DNA from: Streptomyces sp. WMMC500
GTDB taxonomy: Bacteria > Actinomycetota > Actinomycetes > Streptomycetales > Streptomycetaceae
DNA: 64,000 nucleotides
Direction: 5' to 3'
Assembly: GCF_027497195.1 (NCBI RefSeq)
Contig: NZ_CP114905.1
Location: 7,203,001-7,267,000, forward strand
The notes beneath the pieces are model-generated. The model saw only the letters and a program-made list of their open reading frames with translations, was not told the DNA's origin and searched no databases. Position numbers and translations under genes: made by a program. Position 1 is the first letter of the stretch; every line of letters begins with the position of its first letter. Below are positions 49,816 to 59,958 of the stretch, in pieces.

Positions 49816-51386
49816 GGAGCCGCCTCCGGCGAGGAGCAGGGCCCGGGCGGCAGCGTGGCGTACACGCGCCAGCCGCCGCCGGGGGCGGGGCCCACGTCGA
49901 GGACGCCGCCGTAGACCGCGGCGCGCTCGCGCATGCCCGCGACGCCCCGGCCGGGGTCCCCGCCGCCGTCCCGCCCGGAGGGCGTCCCCGTGTCGGTCAC
50001 CTCGATCTCCACTCCGCCCGCCGCGCAGTCGAGCCGTACCGCCGCCGTCGCGCCCCCGCCCCCGTGCTTCAGCGTGTTCGTGAGCGCCTCCTGCACGATC
50101 CGGTAGACCGTCAACTGCCGCCCCTCCGACAGCGTTCCCGCGTCTCCGCGCACCGTACAGCGCACCGGCAGCCCCGCCTCCCGTACCCGCTCCAGCAGCG
50201 GCTCCAGTTCGGCCAGACCCGGCTGCGGCGCGAGGTGCGCGGGGTCCGGGCCGTGCGCGTGCAGGACGCCCAGCAGCCGGCGCAGCTCGCCCAGCGCCTC
50301 CCGGCCGGTGGCGGAGATCGCCTCCAGCGCCTGCGCCGGCCGCTCCGCGGACCGGTCGGCGGACCCGTCGGCGGACCGATCGGTGGCGGGCGCGTCACCG
50401 GTCCCGGCCGCCGCGGGGCGCCCGCCGCCGCGGGCCGCGTACGCGCCGCCGTCCGCGAGGCCGACGATCACCGACAGGTTGTGGGCCACGATGTCGTGCA
50501 TCTCGCGTGCGATCCGGGCGCGTTCGGCCGCGGCGGCGAGCCGGGCCCGCTGGTCGCGCTCGACCTCCAGCCGGTCCGCCCGGTCGAGCAGCGAGGCGAT
50601 GTAGTCGCGCCTGGTGCGCACGGTGATGCCGCTCATCACGATCGCCGCGACGAGGGCGACGACCGGCAGGTAATCGCGGACGAAGTCCTCCGGCGGCTCG
50701 CGCAGCGCCTCCGCGCCGATGTTCACCGCCAGGATCCCGGCGACCCACAGCAGCCTCGACAACGGCAGCCGCAGCGCGACGTTGTACAGGGCGATGCCGA
50801 TGGCGAGCACGGAGACGAGCACCAGATCGTACGCGTCATGGACGAAGGTCAGCGCGGCGACGCCGGAGAACACCGCGAACGGATACCGCCGGCGCCACGG
50901 CATCGCCAGCACCATCCCCGCCCAGAGCAGCCACGGCACGGCGGTCGGCACCGACGACAGATCGGCGGGGTCGCCGGGCTGGTCCCGGGAGTCGCGCCAG
51001 TCGCTGACGCTGAGCTGCACGAGGCCGGGGAGGGCGACGAGGGCGGCCAGCACCGCGTCCCACACGGACGGGTGACGGGCGTCGAAGGCCCGAACGTGCT
51101 GCGCGGCGGCGTGGATCCGGTGCGTGGGCGGGGGCGCGGGCGGCGCTTCCGTGTCGCCGTCCCTGCCTGCCGGCGTCCCGCCGCCCGCGGCCGTCGTCTC
51201 CGTATCCTGCGCCATCGCTTCCCGCGCCGTTCCTGCCGTGTCTGTCGTCATGGCCATCCCCGCCGCCCCCGGTGCCCGCCGTCCCGTCATCCCCGCCGCC
51301 TCGCGATCCCGGACGGGGCAGTCCGCCGCGTGGCGCCCGCCGAGCCGCCGGTCACAGATCTGCGCCTCCCGCGGTACCCGGCCCAT
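49812..51386 (-). CDS. NarL-type sensor histidine kinase (HisKA_3)
   Basis: A 524-aa kinase. A Thr/Pro/Gly-rich cytoplasmic N-terminus of about 120 aa leads into about five to six helices (DAVLAALVALPGLVQLSV; AVPWLLWAGMVLAMPW; YPFAVFSGVAALTFVHD; LVLVSVLAIGIALYNVAL; YLPVVALVAAIVMSGI). The HisKA_3 H-box is IAREMHDIVAHNLSVIVGLA, and the ATPase has QEALTNTLKHG and GRGVAGMRERAAVYGG. A Pro/Ser/Asp-rich insertion (about residues 325-350) follows the H-box. ATG 51386 is supported by GC3 of the first 30 codons, although ATG 51290 has a better Shine-Dalgarno. It lies 17 bp after the permease gene. Confidence 0.9.
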   Translation of the reverse strand: MGRVPREAQICDRRLGGRHAADCPVRDREAAGMTGRRAPGAAGMAMTTDTAGTAREAMAQDTETTAAGGGTPAGRDGDTEAPPAPPPTHRIHAAAQHVRAFDARHPSVWDAVLAALVALPGLVQLSVSDWRDSRDQPGDPADLSSVPTAVPWLLWAGMVLAMPWRRRYPFAVFSGVAALTFVHDAYDLVLVSVLAIGIALYNVALRLPLSRLLWVAGILAVNIGAEALREPPEDFVRDYLPVVALVAAIVMSGITVRTRRDYIASLLDRADRLEVERDQRARLAAAAERARIAREMHDIVAHNLSVIVGLADGGAYAARGGGRPAAAGTGDAPATDRSADGSADRSAERPAQALEAISATGREALGELRRLLGVLHAHGPDPAHLAPQPGLAELEPLLERVREAGLPVRCTVRGDAGTLSEGRQLTVYRIVQEALTNTLKHGGGGATAAVRLDCAAGGVEIEVTDTGTPSGRDGGGDPGRGVAGMRERAAVYGGVLDVGPAPGGGWRVYATLPPGPCSSPEAAP

Positions 51387-51403
51387 CGTCCCCCGGCGGG
51401 CGC

Positions 51404-52239
51404 TCAGACGTCATTACGCCGCAGCCGCACTGCCGCCGCGGCCAGCCCGGCCGCCGCCCACACGGCCATGCTGACCAGCGCGCCGCCCACCGGCGGCGTG
51501 TCCGGCTCCACGGCCGCGGCCATCAGCGGCTCCATGGCGGCCAGCGGGGTGTAAGCCACCGCGTCCTCGACCCACTCGTACGGCAGCAGCGGCGCCACGT
51601 TCGGTACGACCATCAGCACCGCCACGAACGCCCCGATGGACGCCGGGACGCTGCGCAGCAGCGCACCGACGGCCACCCCGAGCACGCCGATCAGCGCCGC
51701 CCCCGCGGCCGTGGTGACCAGCGCCCGCCCCACTCCGGGGTCGCCGAAGCCGGCGGCGAGGGAGGTGCCGCCGAGGAACGCCTGCGCCAGCGGGAAGGTC
51801 GCCAGCGCCGTCGCCAGCGTCAGGACGAAGCACACGGCGCCGAACACGGCGGCCTTGGCGCCCAGCACCGGCAGCCGGCGCGGCACCGCCGTCATGGTGG
51901 CCCGCACCATCCCCGTCGACCACTCGCCCGCGGAGGTGAGGATGCCCAGCACCGGCAGGATCAGCAGGCCGAAGTTCAGGCCGAGCAGGGACATCTCGAC
52001 GGGGTCACCGGAGTCGTCGCCGCTGTCGGTGTACGTGGCGCCGACGGCGAGACCGATGCCGAGCGCCAGCACGACGACGGCCGCCAGTGCGTACCAGGTC
52101 GAGCGGAGCGACCACAGCTTCGACCACTCCGAGCGCAGTACGCGCGGGTACGTCACGCGGTAGCCGGCACGGCCGCCGGCACCGGTGCTCGCGGCGCCCG
52201 GGCCGGGCGGGGTCGGGGGTGCGGTCAGGGGCGGGGTGC

Positions 52240-52243
<4 letters not shown>
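51404..52243 (-). CDS. ABC-2 type permease
   Basis: A 279-aa membrane subunit with six helices (YALAAVVVLALGIGLAVGAT; FGLLILPVLGILTSAGEW; GAVCFVLTLATALATFPLAQ; AAGAALIGVLGVAVGALL; IGAFVAVLMVVPNV; VSMAVWAAAGLAAAAV). The motif TSAGEWSTGMVRATMTAVPRR is typical of streptomycete exporters of the daunorubicin/bacitracin-type superfamily. ATG 52243 has GGAGGAG 8 nt upstream and overlaps the ATPase stop by 4 bp. Confidence 0.9.
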
Positions 52244-53175
<932 letters not shown>

Positions 53176-53289
53176 ACCGGCGACGCTAGGCCGCGCGACC
53201 GCGCCGTTCGTCCGACCACGGCCCGTATCCGCGCGACGCCGTAGTACCGCGGGAGGACCCGCGCTACGACCCGGGCACACCCCCGCCGC

Positions 53290-54339
53290 TCAGCAGGGCT
53301 TCTCCTCCCGCGCCGGCTGCCCGGCCGCAGACTCCCCGGGCCGGGGTTCCCGTGTCTGCGGCACCGCACCGGCCGCCGGCACCCCGTCCGCCGCCGCGCC
53401 TCCCGCCGCGCCGGAACCCGCCGCCGTACCGCCCCCGGCGACGACGCGCGCTCCCGGGCGTATGCCCCGCCGTCGCGACACGGCCACGCCCGCCAGGCAC
53501 AGCGCGCCGCCCAGCAGCGTCGGCACCTCCGGCACCTCGCCCAGCGCCGCCCAGGACATCAGCACCACCAGCGCCGGCACCGCGTACGTCGTGGCGCCCA
53601 TCTTCCCCGCCGTGGTGCGCGCCAGCGCGTACGCCCACGTCGTGAACGCCAGCGCCGTCGGGAAGATGCCGAGATACACCATGTTCGCCGTTGCCGACAG
53701 CGGCGCGTCGCCCACCTGCCCCGCCAACTGCCAGGTGAACGGCAGGCACAGCACCGCGCCCGTCATGCAGCCGAAGGCGGTGGCCTGCAGTGGCGAGGCG
53801 TGCGCCAGGGCCGGCTTCTGGCTGACGACCCCGCTTGCGTACGTCGCCGCGGCCAGCAGGCACAGCAGCACCCCGCCGAGCGACGAGCTGCCCCCGTCGG
53901 ACATCGATATCCCGACCACCACGGCGCCCGCGAAGGACACGGCCAGACCCGCCAGCAGCATCGGCGGGAAGCCCTCCTTCAGCAGCCAGCCGCTGAGCAG
54001 CGCTATGAGCATCGGCCCGACGTTCACGACCATGGCGGCCGTGCCCGCGTCGACCAACTGCTCACCCCAGTTGAGCGCCACCATGTACACCCCGAACCAG
54101 AGCGCGCCGGACACGGCGATGCCCGGCCACGCCGCCCGCGGCGGCAGCCCCTCCCGGCGCACGACGAGGAGCAGCGCCAGCGCAACGGAGCCCGCCAGAA
54201 GCCGGCCGAGCGCCAGTGCGCCGGGGCTGAAGTGCTCGCCCGCGTCCCGGATCGAGACGAACGCCGACGCCCACAGCACCACCGTCACCGCCGCCGCGGC
54301 CATCGCCCGCCGATCCGCCCCCGCCTGCACGTTTCCCAT
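53290..54339 (-). CDS. EamA/DMT-family transporter
   Basis: A 349-aa drug/metabolite transporter with ten helices in two EamA repeats (AAAAVTVVLWASAFVSIRDA; AMVVNVGPMLIALLSGWLL; ASGVVSQKPALAHASPLQAT; PTALAFTTWAYALARTTAGK). A Gly/Ala-rich, probably disordered C-terminal tail of about 60 aa follows. ATG 54339 is 7 nt after TACGTT (leaderless). It faces the chorismate mutase gene across 57 bp, so an aromatic precursor or amino acid is a possible, unproven, substrate. Confidence 0.9.
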   Translation of the reverse strand: MGNVQAGADRRAMAAAAVTVVLWASAFVSIRDAGEHFSPGALALGRLLAGSVALALLLVVRREGLPPRAAWPGIAVSGALWFGVYMVALNWGEQLVDAGTAAMVVNVGPMLIALLSGWLLKEGFPPMLLAGLAVSFAGAVVVGISMSDGGSSSLGGVLLCLLAAATYASGVVSQKPALAHASPLQATAFGCMTGAVLCLPFTWQLAGQVGDAPLSATANMVYLGIFPTALAFTTWAYALARTTAGKMGATTYAVPALVVLMSWAALGEVPEVPTLLGGALCLAGVAVSRRRGIRPGARVVAGGGTAAGSGAAGGAAADGVPAAGAVPQTREPRPGESAAGQPAREEKPC

Positions 54340-54396
54340 GCCCAGGAACGTAACAGCCGGCACTGACAACGGGCCCGCCCCTGTTACGGTGGCCCG

Positions 54397-54756
54397 ATGA
54401 CCGACCACCCCTCGTCTCCGTCGGCCATGGACGGCCTCACCGACTCCGCGGTACGAGCCGAGCTCGACCGGCTCCGCGACAGCATCGACAACATCGACGC
54501 GGCCGTCGTGCACATGCTCGCCGAACGCTTCAAATGCACCCAGCAGGTCGGCCGCCTCAAGGCCGCCCACCACCTGCCCCCCGCCGACCCCGCCCGCGAG
54601 GCCCGCCAGATCACCCGCCTCCGCGAGCTGGCGGAGAACGCCAAGCTGGACCCGGCATTCGCGGAGAAACTTCTCAACTTCATCATCGCCGAGGTCATCC
54701 GCCACCACGAGACCATCGCCAACTCCGCCGCCCCGGAGCCGCCCGCGCGCGGCTGA
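54397..54756 (+). CDS. Chorismate mutase (AroQ type)
   Basis: A 119-aa all-helical chorismate mutase converting chorismate to prephenate for Phe/Tyr. The AroQ pattern is clear: LDRLRDSIDNIDAAVVHMLA, ERFKCTQQVGRLKAAHHLPP, DPAREARQITRLRELAENAK and FIIAEVIRHHETIA, with the catalytic Arg/Lys residues. ATG 54397 is 6 nt after TACGGT (54385-54390), giving a leaderless mRNA. It draws on the same chorismate pool as trpE. Confidence 0.93.
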   Translation: MTDHPSSPSAMDGLTDSAVRAELDRLRDSIDNIDAAVVHMLAERFKCTQQVGRLKAAHHLPPADPAREARQITRLRELAENAKLDPAFAEKLLNFIIAEVIRHHETIANSAAPEPPARG

Positions 54757-54788
54757 CCGCCGTACCGCGCGCCGCGTCCAGCGTCCCC

Positions 54789-55625
54789 CTAGCCTGTGCC
54801 CGCCCCCGTGTCGTACGCCGCGAAGGCCCGCTCCGGCAGCAGCCAGCCCTCCTCGCGGAAGATCCGCGTCCCCGCCTCCCGCGCCGCCGCGTCGGCTCCC
54901 GCGCGGGCGACCCAGTCGCGGGGCGTCGGGCCCAGGAGGTCGTGCAGCCGCGGCGAGGCGGCGAGGAGGCGGGCCAGGAGGGCGGGCTGGTCCGGGGTGT
55001 GGGGGAGCGGGCGGCCGCCGGCGGGGGACAGGGACAGGACGCCGCGGGCGTTGTAGTAGACGTACGCGAACGGCAGCCGCTCGCCGCCGGGCAGCCGCAC
55101 CGGGAACCGGGCCGCCGGCAGCAACGCGCGCCCGTAGTTCGGCAGCTCCGTGCCGTCCACGGCGCGCAGTTGGCCGTCGTCCAGCCACGTGACCCACAGC
55201 CGCGCCTCGGCGGCCTCGTCGGCGTACGGTGCCGCCGCGACGTACCCCGGGCGGCTGATGTGCGCCGAGACGCCGACGCCGAGCCCGCCGACGGCCGCGG
55301 GCGTGACCGGCACGACGGCGGGCAGCCCCAGGCGCGTCAGCTTGTGGCGCACCTGCCCCGGCGCCGCGTTGGACCCCAGCGCCAGCACCGCGAACCGTTC
55401 CGCGGCCGGCGCCTGCCCCAGCGCCGCCAGCGCCTCGTCCAGCTCCGTTTCCGCACGGCCCTGCGCCACCCGCCACCGCCCCAGCCCGCCCGGCGCGGGC
55501 CGCAGGGGCAGCAGCCGGTCGCCGGCGAGCAGCGTGGGACCGGGCACCGGCGGCCCCGGATACGTCAGCGGCTCCAGCAGGGGTACGGTCGCGAGGCCCA
55601 GCGCCTCCAGCGTTCTGTCCGGCAC
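54789..55625 (-). CDS. GGCT-like (gamma-glutamylcyclotransferase-fold) protein
   Basis: A 278-aa protein with AVLALGSNAAPGQVRHKL near residue 100, resembling the substrate loop (YGSN/GSN) of gamma-glutamyl cyclotransferase-like enzymes, and FAYVYYNARG later. The N-terminal 90 residues precede the domain and are unassigned. GTG 55625 follows TACGCT by 7 nt (leaderless), which decides the start. Substrate unknown; the family call is tentative. Divergent from pepN. Confidence 0.58.
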   Translation of the reverse strand: MPDRTLEALGLATVPLLEPLTYPGPPVPGPTLLAGDRLLPLRPAPGGLGRWRVAQGRAETELDEALAALGQAPAAERFAVLALGSNAAPGQVRHKLTRLGLPAVVPVTPAAVGGLGVGVSAHISRPGYVAAAPYADEAAEARLWVTWLDDGQLRAVDGTELPNYGRALLPAARFPVRLPGGERLPFAYVYYNARGVLSLSPAGGRPLPHTPDQPALLARLLAASPRLHDLLGPTPRDWVARAGADAAAREAGTRIFREEGWLLPERAFAAYDTGAGTG

Positions 55626-55738
55626 GCCGGGCAGCGTAGCGGCGCCGGCCGCGCCGCCCCGGCCCCCGTGCGCGAGTCCGCGGCCCGATGCCGCCCGGGT
55701 GTCGTCGTACCCGCAGGTGGTGAGGCAGCATAAGCCGC

Positions 55739-58297
55739 ATGCCCGCACTCACCCGCGCCGAGGCGCAGCTCCGCGCCGACCTGCTGGACGTCCGCCACTA
55801 CGCCGTCGACCTCGACCTGACGCGCGGTGCGGAGGTCTTCGGCTCCAGCACCGTGATCACCTTCGCCGCCCGCGCGGCGGAGGAGACGTTCGTCGAGATC
55901 AGGCCCGCTGAGCTGGTACGGGTCACGCTCGACGGCCGGGACCTGGACACCGGCGCGCTCGACGACAACCGCCTCGCGCTGCACCCCGGCGAGGGCGAGC
56001 ACGAACTGCGCGTCGAGGCCGTCATGCGCTACTCGCGCACGGGCGAGGGCATGCACCGCTTCACGGACCCCGCCGACGGCGAGACGTACGTCTACAGCCA
56101 GCTCTTCCTGGACGACGTGCAGCGCGTCTTCGCCGCGTTCGACCAGCCCGACCTCAAGGCCGTCTTCGACGTCTCCGTCACCGCGCCCGCCGGCTGGACC
56201 GTGCTCGGCAACGGCATCGCCCACCAGGAAGCGGACCGCGGACCGGACGCCGATCCCGCAGCCGGCGTCCGCTGGCGGCTGACCACCACGCCGCCGCTGG
56301 CCACCTACTTCGTCGCCGTCGCCGCAGGACCCTGGCACTCGGTCCACACCGAGCACGCCGGGCTGCCCTTCGGCCTGCACTGCCGCCGCTCGCTCGCCGG
56401 CCACCTCGACGCCGACGCCGACGAGCTGTTCGACATCACCCGGCGCTGCTTCGACCGCTACCACGAGCGGTTCGCCGAGCCGTACCCCTTCGACTCCTAC
56501 GACCAGGCGTTCGTCCCGGAGTTCAACGCCAACGCCATGGAGAACCCGGGCCTGGTCACCTTCCGCGACGAGTTCGTCTACCGCTCCGCCGTCACCGACA
56601 CCGAGCGCCAGACCCGGGCCATGGTCATCGCGCACGAGATGGCGCACATGTGGTTCGGCGACCTGGTCACGCTGCGCTGGTGGGACGACATCTGGCTGAA
56701 CGAGTCGTTCGCCGAGTACATGGGCTACCAGATCCTCACCGAGGCCACCCGCTTCACCGGCACCTGGACCGACTTCGCCATCGCCCGCAAGAGCTGGGGC
56801 TACGACGCCGACCAGCGGCCCTCCACGCACCCCGTCGCCCCGCCCCGCGTCGCGGACAGCGCCTCCGCGCTGCAGAACTTCGACGGCATCTCGTACGCGA
56901 AGGGCGCGAGCGTCCTGCGCCAACTCGTCGCCTGGATGGGCGAGAAGGACTTCTTCGCCGGCCTCGACGACTACTTCTCCCGGCACCGCTTCGGCAACGC
57001 CACCCTCGCCGACTTCATCGAGTCCCTGGCCCGCGCCTCCGGCCGCGACGTGCCGGAGTGGGCCGACGCGTGGCTGCGTACCACCGGCGTCGACACCTTC
57101 CGGCCGGAGACCTGGGAGGGCGAGGACGACGTGTGGGTGCTGGAGGTCGAGCACACGGGGCGCCGCCCGCACCGGCTGGACGTCGGCCTCTACGACGAGG
57201 CCCCGGACGAGCCGGGCCGGCTGGTGCTGCGCGAGAAGGTGGCGCAGGAGTTCGCCGCGGACCTGGGGCTGAAGTCCGCGTCCGCGGAGGGCCGGGCGCC
57301 CGACCTCGTCCTCGTCAACGACGGCGACCTCACGTACGCCAAGATCCGGCTCGACGAGCGCTCCTGGGAGACCGCCGTCCGCTGCCTGTCCGGTATCCCC
57401 GACCCGCTCAGCCGGGCCGTGCTGTGGAACGCCGCCCGCGACATGGTCCGCGACGCCGAACTCCCGCCCGCCGACTACCTCCGGGCCGCCGCCGCCCACC
57501 TGCCGGCGGAGGACGACCTCGCCGTCGTCCAGGGCGTGCTGGCCTTCGCCCGCGGGCCGGTCGCCAACGGCTACGTACCCGACGAGGACCGCCCGGCGGC
57601 CCGCGCGACCGTCGCGGGGATCTGCCGCGAACTGCTGCGCCGCACCGACGGCAACGCCGACCCCGGGCTGCGGCTCGCGGCCGTACGCGCCCTCGTCGAC
57701 TGCGCCGACGAGCCCGACGAGGTCCGCGACTGGCTCGCCGCCGGCACCGTCCCCGGCGGCCCCGTGCTCGACCCCGACCTGCGCTGGCGCTGCCTCACCC
57801 GGCTCGCCGTCCTCGGCGCCGCGACCCCGGAGCGGATCGAGGCGGAGGTCGCCCGCGACCCCGGCGCCTCCGCGCAGGAGGGGGCCGCGCGGTGCCTGGC
57901 CGCGCTCCCGGGGGCCGGGGCGAAGGCGGCGGCCTGGGAGAGGATGTACGGGGACGGGGACGCGGCAGCCGGCGGGGAGCCCTCCAACTACCTGTTCACC
58001 GCCACCGCCGCCGGCTTCTGGCAGTCGGAGCACCGCGAGGTGCTGGCCCCGTACGTGCCGCGCTGGTTCGCCGAGACGCCCGCGCTCGCCGCGCGCCGCG
58101 GCCCCGCCATCGCGCAGGCGGCGGGGCGCTGGGGGTTCCCGCGGGGGTTCGTGGACGCGGAGACGCTGCGCCTCGGGGAGGAGTGCCTGGCGCGCGACGA
58201 GCTGGTGCCGGCGCTGCGCAGGCGGCTCGCCGACCAGCTCGACGACCTGGGCCGGACGCTGCGGGTACGCCAGGCGGCGGGCGCCGGGGGCGCGTAG
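55739..58297 (+). CDS. pepN: Aminopeptidase N (M1 family)
   Basis: An 852-aa cytoplasmic M1 aminopeptidase removing N-terminal residues from peptides. The exopeptidase motif is NAMENPGLVTF (GAMEN variant), and the zinc site HEMAHMWFGDLVTLRWWDDIWLNE is split here as HEMAH and the Glu of WLNESFAEY. YSQLFLDDVQRVFAAFDQPD and the ERAP-like C-terminal helical domain are typical of actinobacterial PepN. ATG 55739 has no good Shine-Dalgarno. Confidence 0.96.
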   Translation: MPALTRAEAQLRADLLDVRHYAVDLDLTRGAEVFGSSTVITFAARAAEETFVEIRPAELVRVTLDGRDLDTGALDDNRLALHPGEGEHELRVEAVMRYSRTGEGMHRFTDPADGETYVYSQLFLDDVQRVFAAFDQPDLKAVFDVSVTAPAGWTVLGNGIAHQEADRGPDADPAAGVRWRLTTTPPLATYFVAVAAGPWHSVHTEHAGLPFGLHCRRSLAGHLDADADELFDITRRCFDRYHERFAEPYPFDSYDQAFVPEFNANAMENPGLVTFRDEFVYRSAVTDTERQTRAMVIAHEMAHMWFGDLVTLRWWDDIWLNESFAEYMGYQILTEATRFTGTWTDFAIARKSWGYDADQRPSTHPVAPPRVADSASALQNFDGISYAKGASVLRQLVAWMGEKDFFAGLDDYFSRHRFGNATLADFIESLARASGRDVPEWADAWLRTTGVDTFRPETWEGEDDVWVLEVEHTGRRPHRLDVGLYDEAPDEPGRLVLREKVAQEFAADLGLKSASAEGRAPDLVLVNDGDLTYAKIRLDERSWETAVRCLSGIPDPLSRAVLWNAARDMVRDAELPPADYLRAAAAHLPAEDDLAVVQGVLAFARGPVANGYVPDEDRPAARATVAGICRELLRRTDGNADPGLRLAAVRALVDCADEPDEVRDWLAAGTVPGGPVLDPDLRWRCLTRLAVLGAATPERIEAEVARDPGASAQEGAARCLAALPGAGAKAAAWERMYGDGDAAAGGEPSNYLFTATAAGFWQSEHREVLAPYVPRWFAETPALAARRGPAIAQAAGRWGFPRGFVDAETLRLGEECLARDELVPALRRRLADQLDDLGRTLRVRQAAGAGGA

Positions 58298-58308
58298 CGG
58301 AGCCGGAC

Positions 58309-58335
58309 GGGCGCGACGGGACGAACGTCGCGCCC
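58309..58335 (+). terminator. 10-bp stem-loop after pepN
   Basis: GGGCGCGACG (58309-58318) pairs perfectly with 58326-58335 around a 7-nt loop, 12 bp past the pepN stop. Confidence 0.7.
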
Positions 58336-58440
58336 CGGTCCCGTAGCAGATCACGGAACGCGCCCCTCCGCGTCGTCGCGCGTTCCCACGTACGGGCGAA
58401 CTCCCGGGCAGAACGGCACGTTTCGGAGAAATGGCGGAAG

Positions 58441-58463
58441 TAGCTTAGGGCCGCCTCACCTCA
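58441..58463 (+). promoter_or_regulatory. Iron box (DmdR1/IdeR type) over a -10 element
   Basis: TTAGGGCCGCCTCACCTCA (58445-58463) matches the streptomycete iron box TTAGGTTAGGCTCACCTAA at 14 of 19 positions, including both outer halves. It overlaps TAGCTT (58441-58446), a plausible -10. It lies 37 bp before the decarboxylase ATG, so iron-dependent repression is expected. Confidence 0.7.
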
Positions 58464-58500
58464 CACCGGTCCGCCGGGACCGGCGCCCCCAGGAGCCTGC

Positions 58501-59958
58501 ATGCCCGCTGCCGCCGAAGCCGCCCTCGCGGGCGGCCCCGCCGGCCCCCGCGCCCTCCGCCCGTACCTCGACACCGTCCTCGCCGCCCTCGGCGACGGCG
58601 CCGCTCGCCGCCGGGGGCCGCTGCCAGCCGGCGGCCCGGCGGCCGTCGCCGGGCGGGTGCGCGCGGCCGTCCGCCCCGTGCTGCCCGACACCGGCGTCGG
58701 CGCGGAGGCGGCCCTCGCGGGCCTCGTCCGCCTCCTCGCCGAGGGCGCCGCCGACCCGGCGGACCCGCACTGCGCCGCCCACCTGCACGCCCCGCCGCTC
58801 GCCGTCGCCGCCGCCGCGGACCTCGCGGCCGGCGCGCTCAACCCCTCGCTGGACTCCTGGGACCAGGCCCCGGCCGCCGCCGAACTGGAGGCCGAGGTGG
58901 CCGCCGCCGTCGCCGCCGAGGTCCACCCCGGCGCCGCCCGGCCCGACGCGCTGGTCACGACGGGCGGCACGGAGGCCAACCAGCTCGCGCTGCTGCTGGC
59001 CCGCGAACTCCTCGGCCCCGGCGTGCAGGTGGTCGCCGGCGCCAACGCCCACCACAGCGTCCACCGCGCCGCGTGGCTGCTGGGCATGCGCGCCCCGCAC
59101 ACCGTCCCCACCCCCCGCGGCGTCCTCGACCCCGCCGCCGTACGGGACGCGCTCGCGTGCGTCCGGGGTCCCGGCGGCGCGCCGGGCCCGGCGCTGGTCG
59201 TCGCCACCGCCGGCACCACCGACGGCGGCGCCGTGGACCCGCTGCCGGCGCTCGCCGACGCCGCCGCGGCACACGGCGCCCGGCTGCACGTGGACGCCGC
59301 CTACGGCGGGCTGCTGCTGCTCGCCCCGGGCCGCGCCCACCTCGTCGCCGGGCTCGACCGGGCCCACACCGTCGCCCTCGACCTGCACAAGCTGGGCTGG
59401 CAGCCGATCGCCGCCGGCTTCCTGGCCGTACGCGACGGCGCCGACCTGGCCCCCCTCGCGTACACCGCCGACTACCTCAGCGCCGACGACGACACCGACG
59501 CCGGGCTGCCCGCTCTGCTGCACCGCTCGCTGCGCACCACGCGCCGCGCCGACGTGCTCAAGATCGCCGTCACGCTGCGCGCGCTCGGCCGCGCCGGGGT
59601 CGCGGAGCTGGTGGAGGGCACGTTCGCCGCGGCGGCGCGGCTCGCGGAGCTGGTCGCGGACGACCCCGAGCTGGAGCTGTACGCGCCGCCGACGCTGACC
59701 ACGGTCCTCTTCCGGCCCGTGGGAGCCGACGACGCCGCGGTCGCCGCGCTGCGGCGGCGGCTGCTCACCGACGGGCACGCGGTGCTCGGCCGCGCGGAGG
59801 CGGGCGGGCGGCGCTGGCTGAAGGCGACCCTGCTCAACCCCCATGTCCACGCCGGCGACCTGCGCAACCTGCTCAAGCTCGTCACCGAGGCCCACCGGGC
59901 ACCGGCCCCCGCGGCCCGGCGGGACCCCGAGAACGGATCCGCCCCCGATGCCCGCTGA
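58501..59958 (+). CDS. PLP-dependent decarboxylase (DesA/diaminobutyrate-decarboxylase-like)
   Basis: A 485-aa group II PLP decarboxylase. LNPSLDSWDQAPAAAELEAE, VTTGGTEANQLALLLAREL, the ring-stacking His in AHHSVHRAAW, LHVDAAYGGLLLL and the Schiff-base Lys in LDLHKLGWQPIAAG are all present. Such enzymes make diamines (cadaverine, putrescine, diaminopropane). It overlaps a diamine/lysine N-hydroxylase by 11 bp and lies behind an iron box, so a siderophore precursor is likely. The active-site HKLGWQP differs from the DesA motif I remember (HKTFFQP), so the substrate may not be lysine. ATG 58501 has AGGAG 5 nt upstream. Confidence 0.83.
   Translation: MPAAAEAALAGGPAGPRALRPYLDTVLAALGDGAARRRGPLPAGGPAAVAGRVRAAVRPVLPDTGVGAEAALAGLVRLLAEGAADPADPHCAAHLHAPPLAVAAAADLAAGALNPSLDSWDQAPAAAELEAEVAAAVAAEVHPGAARPDALVTTGGTEANQLALLLARELLGPGVQVVAGANAHHSVHRAAWLLGMRAPHTVPTPRGVLDPAAVRDALACVRGPGGAPGPALVVATAGTTDGGAVDPLPALADAAAAHGARLHVDAAYGGLLLLAPGRAHLVAGLDRAHTVALDLHKLGWQPIAAGFLAVRDGADLAPLAYTADYLSADDDTDAGLPALLHRSLRTTRRADVLKIAVTLRALGRAGVAELVEGTFAAAARLAELVADDPELELYAPPTLTTVLFRPVGADDAAVAALRRRLLTDGHAVLGRAEAGGRRWLKATLLNPHVHAGDLRNLLKLVTEAHRAPAPAARRDPENGSAPDAR

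Noticed and set aside
55565-58354. Long open frame antisense to pepN
   Set aside because: Same cause: complement of high-GC3 codons; no start signal and no recognisable domain.
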